64,000 bases of DNA from Lentzea sp. NBRC 105346 (GTDB lineage: Bacteria; Actinomycetota; Actinomycetes; Mycobacteriales; Pseudonocardiaceae): contig NZ_BSTQ01000004.1 of the NCBI RefSeq assembly GCF_030269605.1, positions 186,001 through 250,000 on the forward strand, written 5' to 3'. Positions 60,907 to 64,000 of the stretch are shown one piece after another. Numbering within the stretch: position 1 is the stretch's first letter; each line of letters opens with the position of its first letter. The position numbers and the translations under genes were made by a program. The notes under the pieces were generated by a model. It was not told the DNA's origin. It did not search any database and saw only the letters and a program-made list of their open reading frames with translations.

Positions 60907-61464
60907 ATGGCACTGCGTCACGCGGTTATGGCCGCGCTCCTCGAGGGGGAGGCGTCGGGGTACGACCTGGCCAAGGGCTTCGACGCCTCGGTGGCCAACT
61001 TCTGGATGGCGACGCCCCAGCAGGTCTACCGCGAACTGGAGAAGATGGAGGCCGACGGGCTGATCAGCGCCCGGATCGTCGAGCAGGAGCGCCGGCCGAA
61101 CAAACGCCTGTTCTCGCTCACCGAGACCGGCCACGAGACGCTGCGCCGGTTCATCGCCGCGCCGGCCAAGCCGGGGGCGATCCGGGAGGAGCTGCTGGTC
61201 AAGGTCCAGGCCGTGGACGCCGGTGATCCAGAGGCCGTCGAGGCGACGCTCGCGCGGCGGCTGGAGTTCGCGCGCGCCAAGCTCGCCGGGTACGACCGGT
61301 TGCGCGACCGGCTGCTCGACGGTCGTACCGAGGAGGACTACGTGCGGAGCGCCGACCGCATCGGTCCCTACCTGACGCTGATGCGCGGCCGGGCGTTCGA
61401 GCAGGAGAACATCCAGTGGATGGAGCGATCCCTGGAGATCCTTCGCCTGCGGGAAAAACGCTGA
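60907..61464 (+). CDS. PadR family transcriptional regulator
   Basis: 185 residues. N-terminal winged helix (ALRHAVMAALLEGEASGYDLAKGFDASVANFWMATPQQVYRELEKMEADGLIS) and C-terminal coiled dimerisation region. ATG 60907 has TAGGTT (60895-60900) exactly six bases upstream, so it is probably leaderless. Divergent from the SnoaL-like/oxidoreductase pair, its likely target. I do not see a clean PadR-type palindrome in the gap. Confidence 0.87.
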   Translation: MALRHAVMAALLEGEASGYDLAKGFDASVANFWMATPQQVYRELEKMEADGLISARIVEQERRPNKRLFSLTETGHETLRRFIAAPAKPGAIREELLVKVQAVDAGDPEAVEATLARRLEFARAKLAGYDRLRDRLLDGRTEEDYVRSADRIGPYLTLMRGRAFEQENIQWMERSLEILRLREKR

Positions 61465-61491
61465 GGGCACCCCCGCGGGGGTGCCCTCAGC
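61460..61491. terminator. Bidirectional terminator
   Basis: Perfect 32-bp palindrome (16-bp arms starting GCTGAGGGCACCCCC), which includes the PadR stop, just before the stop of the convergent ABC transporter gene at 61498. It can end both transcripts. Confidence 0.8.
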
Positions 61492-61497
61492 ACAACG

Positions 61498-62472
61498 TCA
61501 GCGGTTCGCGTCGACCCCGAAGGACTTCGCCAGGTCGTCGAGGATCAGGTGCGCGGCCTGGACACCGATGCCGGAGATCCAGATCTCGTCCTTCACCTCG
61601 TACACCTTGCCCGCCTTGACCGCGGACATCTGCGCCCACAGCGGGCTCGCCTGGGTGGCCTGCTTCTGGGTCTTCTCCGGCGACACGGCGGTCGTCACGA
61701 AAACGGCGTCGGCGTCGGCCTTGTCGATCAGCTCGGGGCCGATCTCGTTGTCGAACTTGTCCTCGCTCTGCGACGCCGGGCGGGTGACGCCGGTGTCGGC
61801 GAGCACGGTGCCGGGGAAGTTCGCCTTCTGGTACATGCGGATCTTGCCCGCCATGAAGCGCGTGATCGAGACGGTCGGCGCCTTGCCGCCGTTCTTCGCC
61901 ACGATCGCCTCACCGACCTTCTTGGCACGGGCCTCGTAGGCGGCGAGCAGGTCTGCCGCCTCCTTCTCCTTGCCGAGCGCCTTGGCGTGCACGGCCAGGT
62001 TCGCCTTCCACGGCGCGCCGGTCGTCTCGGTCAGCACGGTCGGGGCGATCTTCGACAGCTGGTCGTAGATCTTGTCGTGGCGCACCTTGTTGGACAGGAT
62101 CAGGTCCGGCTTCAGCGACGCGATCAGGTCGAGCTTCGGCTCGGCGCTCGTGCCGACCTCCTTGGCGTCGCCCACCTTGTCCTTGAGGTACTCCGGGAAG
62201 CGCGCCGCGTCGGACAGGTGCGGCGGGATCGCGCCGACCGGCTTGATGCCGAGCAGAGTCACCGAGTCGAGCTCGGCGGTGTCGAGCACGACGACGCGTT
62301 CGGGCTTCTTCGGGATGCTCACGTCACCCTTGGCGGTGGTGACGGTGCGCGGGAAGACCGCGTCGGAGGCGCCCGGCGTGGCAGTGGACGGGGCGGCGTT
62401 GCCACCACCACAGGCGGCGGTGAGGGCGACGAGGCCTACGGCGGCCAGCGTGCCGAGGGTGCGGCGGAGCAT
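61498..62472 (-). CDS. Iron-siderophore ABC transporter substrate-binding lipoprotein
   Basis: 324 residues. Lipobox ALTAACGGG. The FecB/FepB-type domain has PERVVVLDTAELDSVTLLGIKPVGAI, DLIASLKPDLILSNKVRHDKIYDQLSKIAPTV and the C-terminal helix. It would bind a ferric siderophore outside the membrane. The ATG overlaps the stop of the ATPase gene by one base. Last gene of the operon, followed by the bidirectional terminator. Confidence 0.9.
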   Translation of the reverse strand: MLRRTLGTLAAVGLVALTAACGGGNAAPSTATPGASDAVFPRTVTTAKGDVSIPKKPERVVVLDTAELDSVTLLGIKPVGAIPPHLSDAARFPEYLKDKVGDAKEVGTSAEPKLDLIASLKPDLILSNKVRHDKIYDQLSKIAPTVLTETTGAPWKANLAVHAKALGKEKEAADLLAAYEARAKKVGEAIVAKNGGKAPTVSITRFMAGKIRMYQKANFPGTVLADTGVTRPASQSEDKFDNEIGPELIDKADADAVFVTTAVSPEKTQKQATQASPLWAQMSAVKAGKVYEVKDEIWISGIGVQAAHLILDDLAKSFGVDANR

Positions 62473-63266
62473 CACGGGTTTCCTTCCGGGGAACGGGGAA
62501 TGGGCAGAACCAGAGGCGTGTCCGAGGTGGGATCGGTGATGATCTTGCAGTGGACGCCGAAGACGTCGTGGACGAGTTGTTCCGTCAGCACGTCCTCGGG
62601 CGGGCCCGCCGCGGCGATCCGTCCGTTGTGGACGACGACCAGGTGGTGCGCGTAGCGCGCGGCCTGGGCGAGGTCGTGCAGCACGAGCACGGTGGTGCGG
62701 CCGTCGGCGGCGTTGAGCTTCGCGACCAGGTCGAGCAGGTCCAGCTGGTAGCGCAGGTCGAGGAACGTCGTGGGCTCGTCCAGCAGCAGGTACTCGGTGC
62801 GTTGCGCGAGCGCCAGTGCGATCCACGCGCGCTGCCGCTGCCCGCCGGAGAGCCGGTCGACGGGGCGGGTGCGCAGCTCCGTGAGGCTGGTGCGTTCCAG
62901 TGCCGCGTCGACGGCCTCCTGGTCTCCGGCCGACCACGGCGTGAGGAACTTCTGGTACGGGTGCCGGCCGCGCCGCACCAGCGCCTCGACCGACACACCC
63001 GTTGGTACGACCGGGGATTGCGGCAGCAGCGCCAGCTTGCGGGCCAGCTGCTTGGGCTGGATGCGGCGTAGTGCCGTGCCGTCGAGCGTGACCTCGCCCG
63101 CGGTCGGCTTGAGGATCCCCCCGAGGGCCCGCAGCAGGGTGGACTTGCCGCACCCGTTCGGCCCGACGACAGCGGTGATCCGGCCTTGGGGCACCTCCAG
63201 ATCCACGCCGTCGAGGACGGTGCGGGACTGGTAGGCGAGCGTGAGACGCGACGCCGCGAGGGTCAT
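62472..63266 (-). CDS. Iron-siderophore ABC transporter ATPase
   Basis: 264 residues. Walker A GPNGCGKST, signature LSGGQRQRAW, Walker B LLLDEPT and an H-loop (VLHDLAQAARYA). FecE/FhuC type, used with FecB-like binding proteins. Its ATG overlaps the permease stop (ATGA). The permease lies at the window edge. Confidence 0.93.
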   Translation of the reverse strand: MTLAASRLTLAYQSRTVLDGVDLEVPQGRITAVVGPNGCGKSTLLRALGGILKPTAGEVTLDGTALRRIQPKQLARKLALLPQSPVVPTGVSVEALVRRGRHPYQKFLTPWSAGDQEAVDAALERTSLTELRTRPVDRLSGGQRQRAWIALALAQRTEYLLLDEPTTFLDLRYQLDLLDLVAKLNAADGRTTVLVLHDLAQAARYAHHLVVVHNGRIAAAGPPEDVLTEQLVHDVFGVHCKIITDPTSDTPLVLPIPRSPEGNP

Positions 63267-64000
63267 GCCGCCGTCCTTTCCTTGCGGGTGGAACGCAGCA
63301 GCACCCAGCAGAACCAGGGGGCGCCGAGCGTCGCGGTGACGACGCCGACGGGAATCGGCCGGGCGAGCGCCGAGGTGGCGATCAGGTCGGAGCCGACGAC
63401 GAGGACCGCGCCGAACAACGCGCCGAGCAGCAAGATCCCGCCCGACGGCGTGCCCGGCTTCGTCGGGCCGGAACACGCGCGGGCGAGGTGCGGCACGCCG
63501 AGCGCGATGAATGCCACCGGACCCGCCAGCGCGACACCGGTCGCGGCCAGCCCGACCGCGGTGACGAGCAACAGCAGCCGGGCGCGGTTCGGTGGCAGGC
63601 CGACTGAATGCGCGAGGTCGTCACCGAGTTCCAGCACCGCGAGCCGCTGCAGCTGGCCGAACGCGAACGGCAGGATCACCAGTGCGGCGACGGTCGCGAC
63701 CCCGACCTCCGCCCACGTGCGGCCGGCGAGCGAGCCGGTCGTCCACAGAAGTGCTTGCTGGGCAACGGAGAGCGGGAACGTCACCACCGCCCACGTGATC
63801 ACGGTGAGCGCGATCGCGGACAGGCCGATGCCGACGAGCACGATCCGCTCGCCGTCCAACCCCTTGCGCCACGCCAGGAGCACGAGCGCCGCGGCGGCGG
63901 CCAGCGCACCGCCGAAGACGCCGAGCGGGACGAGTGCCGCGGGGACGCCCGCGGCGATCGAGAGCACCGCGCCGGCGGACGCGCCGTGGGAAACGCCGAC
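63263..64000 (-). CDS. Iron-siderophore ABC permease (FecCD family), partial
   Basis: 246 codons, ending at the window edge, so the N-terminal part lies outside. VGVSHGASAGAVLSIAAG is the FecCD start of the second half, followed by many membrane segments and GPVAFIALGVPHLARAC. The family forms homo- or heterodimeric channels. A second permease gene, if present, would also lie outside the window. Coupled to the ATPase gene by ATGA. Confidence 0.88.
   Translation of the reverse strand, partial: VGVSHGASAGAVLSIAAGVPAALVPLGVFGGALAAAAALVLLAWRKGLDGERIVLVGIGLSAIALTVITWAVVTFPLSVAQQALLWTTGSLAGRTWAEVGVATVAALVILPFAFGQLQRLAVLELGDDLAHSVGLPPNRARLLLLVTAVGLAATGVALAGPVAFIALGVPHLARACSGPTKPGTPSGGILLLGALFGAVLVVGSDLIATSALARPIPVGVVTATLGAPWFCWVLLRSTRKERTAA

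Overview
The window is very GC-rich actinobacterial chromosome. SARP regulators, a PF04672-type methyltransferase, an F420-type LLM oxidoreductase, DasR-like control of a chitin-active enzyme and many probable leaderless starts (TANNNT six to seven bases before GTG or ATG) point to a filamentous member of the Pseudonocardiales, perhaps Lentzea, Saccharothrix or a relative. The genus is an inference. There is no rRNA, tRNA, transposase or CRISPR array.

1-3.7 kb: a LuxE-like acyl-protein synthetase (cut by the window edge) coupled to a GNAT protein, then an exported cyclophilin and a DUF2306 membrane protein. 3.8-11.9 kb: three secreted proteins, two of them wall hydrolases (NlpC/P60 and an M23 peptidase fused to a SapA-like domain), preceded by two triplets of 11-bp-phased heptamers of the kind SARPs bind. 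Two divergent SARP genes follow, only 29 bp apart. 11.8-17.3 kb: a TetR/hydrolase pair with a palindromic operator, a flavin monooxygenase, and an AA10 lytic polysaccharide monooxygenase with a DasR-like box, followed at once by a DUF305 lipoprotein gene; a second DUF305 gene lies nearby.

17.3-18.3 kb and 58.1-58.9 kb: two related gene-free loci. Each has a nearly identical 119-bp palindrome, an abutting hairpin whose stem differs between copies but still pairs, degenerate or regular short tandem repeats, and a 96-bp end module. They are the least explained structure here. 18.3-31 kb: MarR/prolyl aminopeptidase (frameshifted), a tannase-like esterase, an APC transporter, a GGDEF/HD-GYP protein, AraC/DUF2000, an MFS transporter, and an SRPBCC operon with two tandem hydrolases behind a palindromic operator.

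31-42 kb: a tightly overlapping four-gene operon (nucleotidyltransferase, BON, metallophosphoesterase, F420-type oxidoreductase), a TetR-linked hydrolase, a LysR gene beside a shortened FAD oxidase, and a GGDEF-EAL protein that has lost its catalytic motifs. 41-51.8 kb: a methyltransferase with a duplicated 3' relic, a P450, an ECF sigma operon facing a large secreted Ig-repeat protein, asparagine synthetase, and a MarR/MFS pair. 51.8-64 kb: a large secreted M14 carboxypeptidase, small secreted and membrane proteins, an FAD/2Fe-2S reductase, a phytoene-desaturase-like oxidoreductase with a SnoaL-like partner and a PadR regulator, and an iron-siderophore type ABC importer that runs off the end.

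Recurring themes: divergent regulator/target pairs with visible inverted repeats, convergent genes overlapping at their stops, and palindromic dispersed repeats, at least one of which sits in frame inside a gene.
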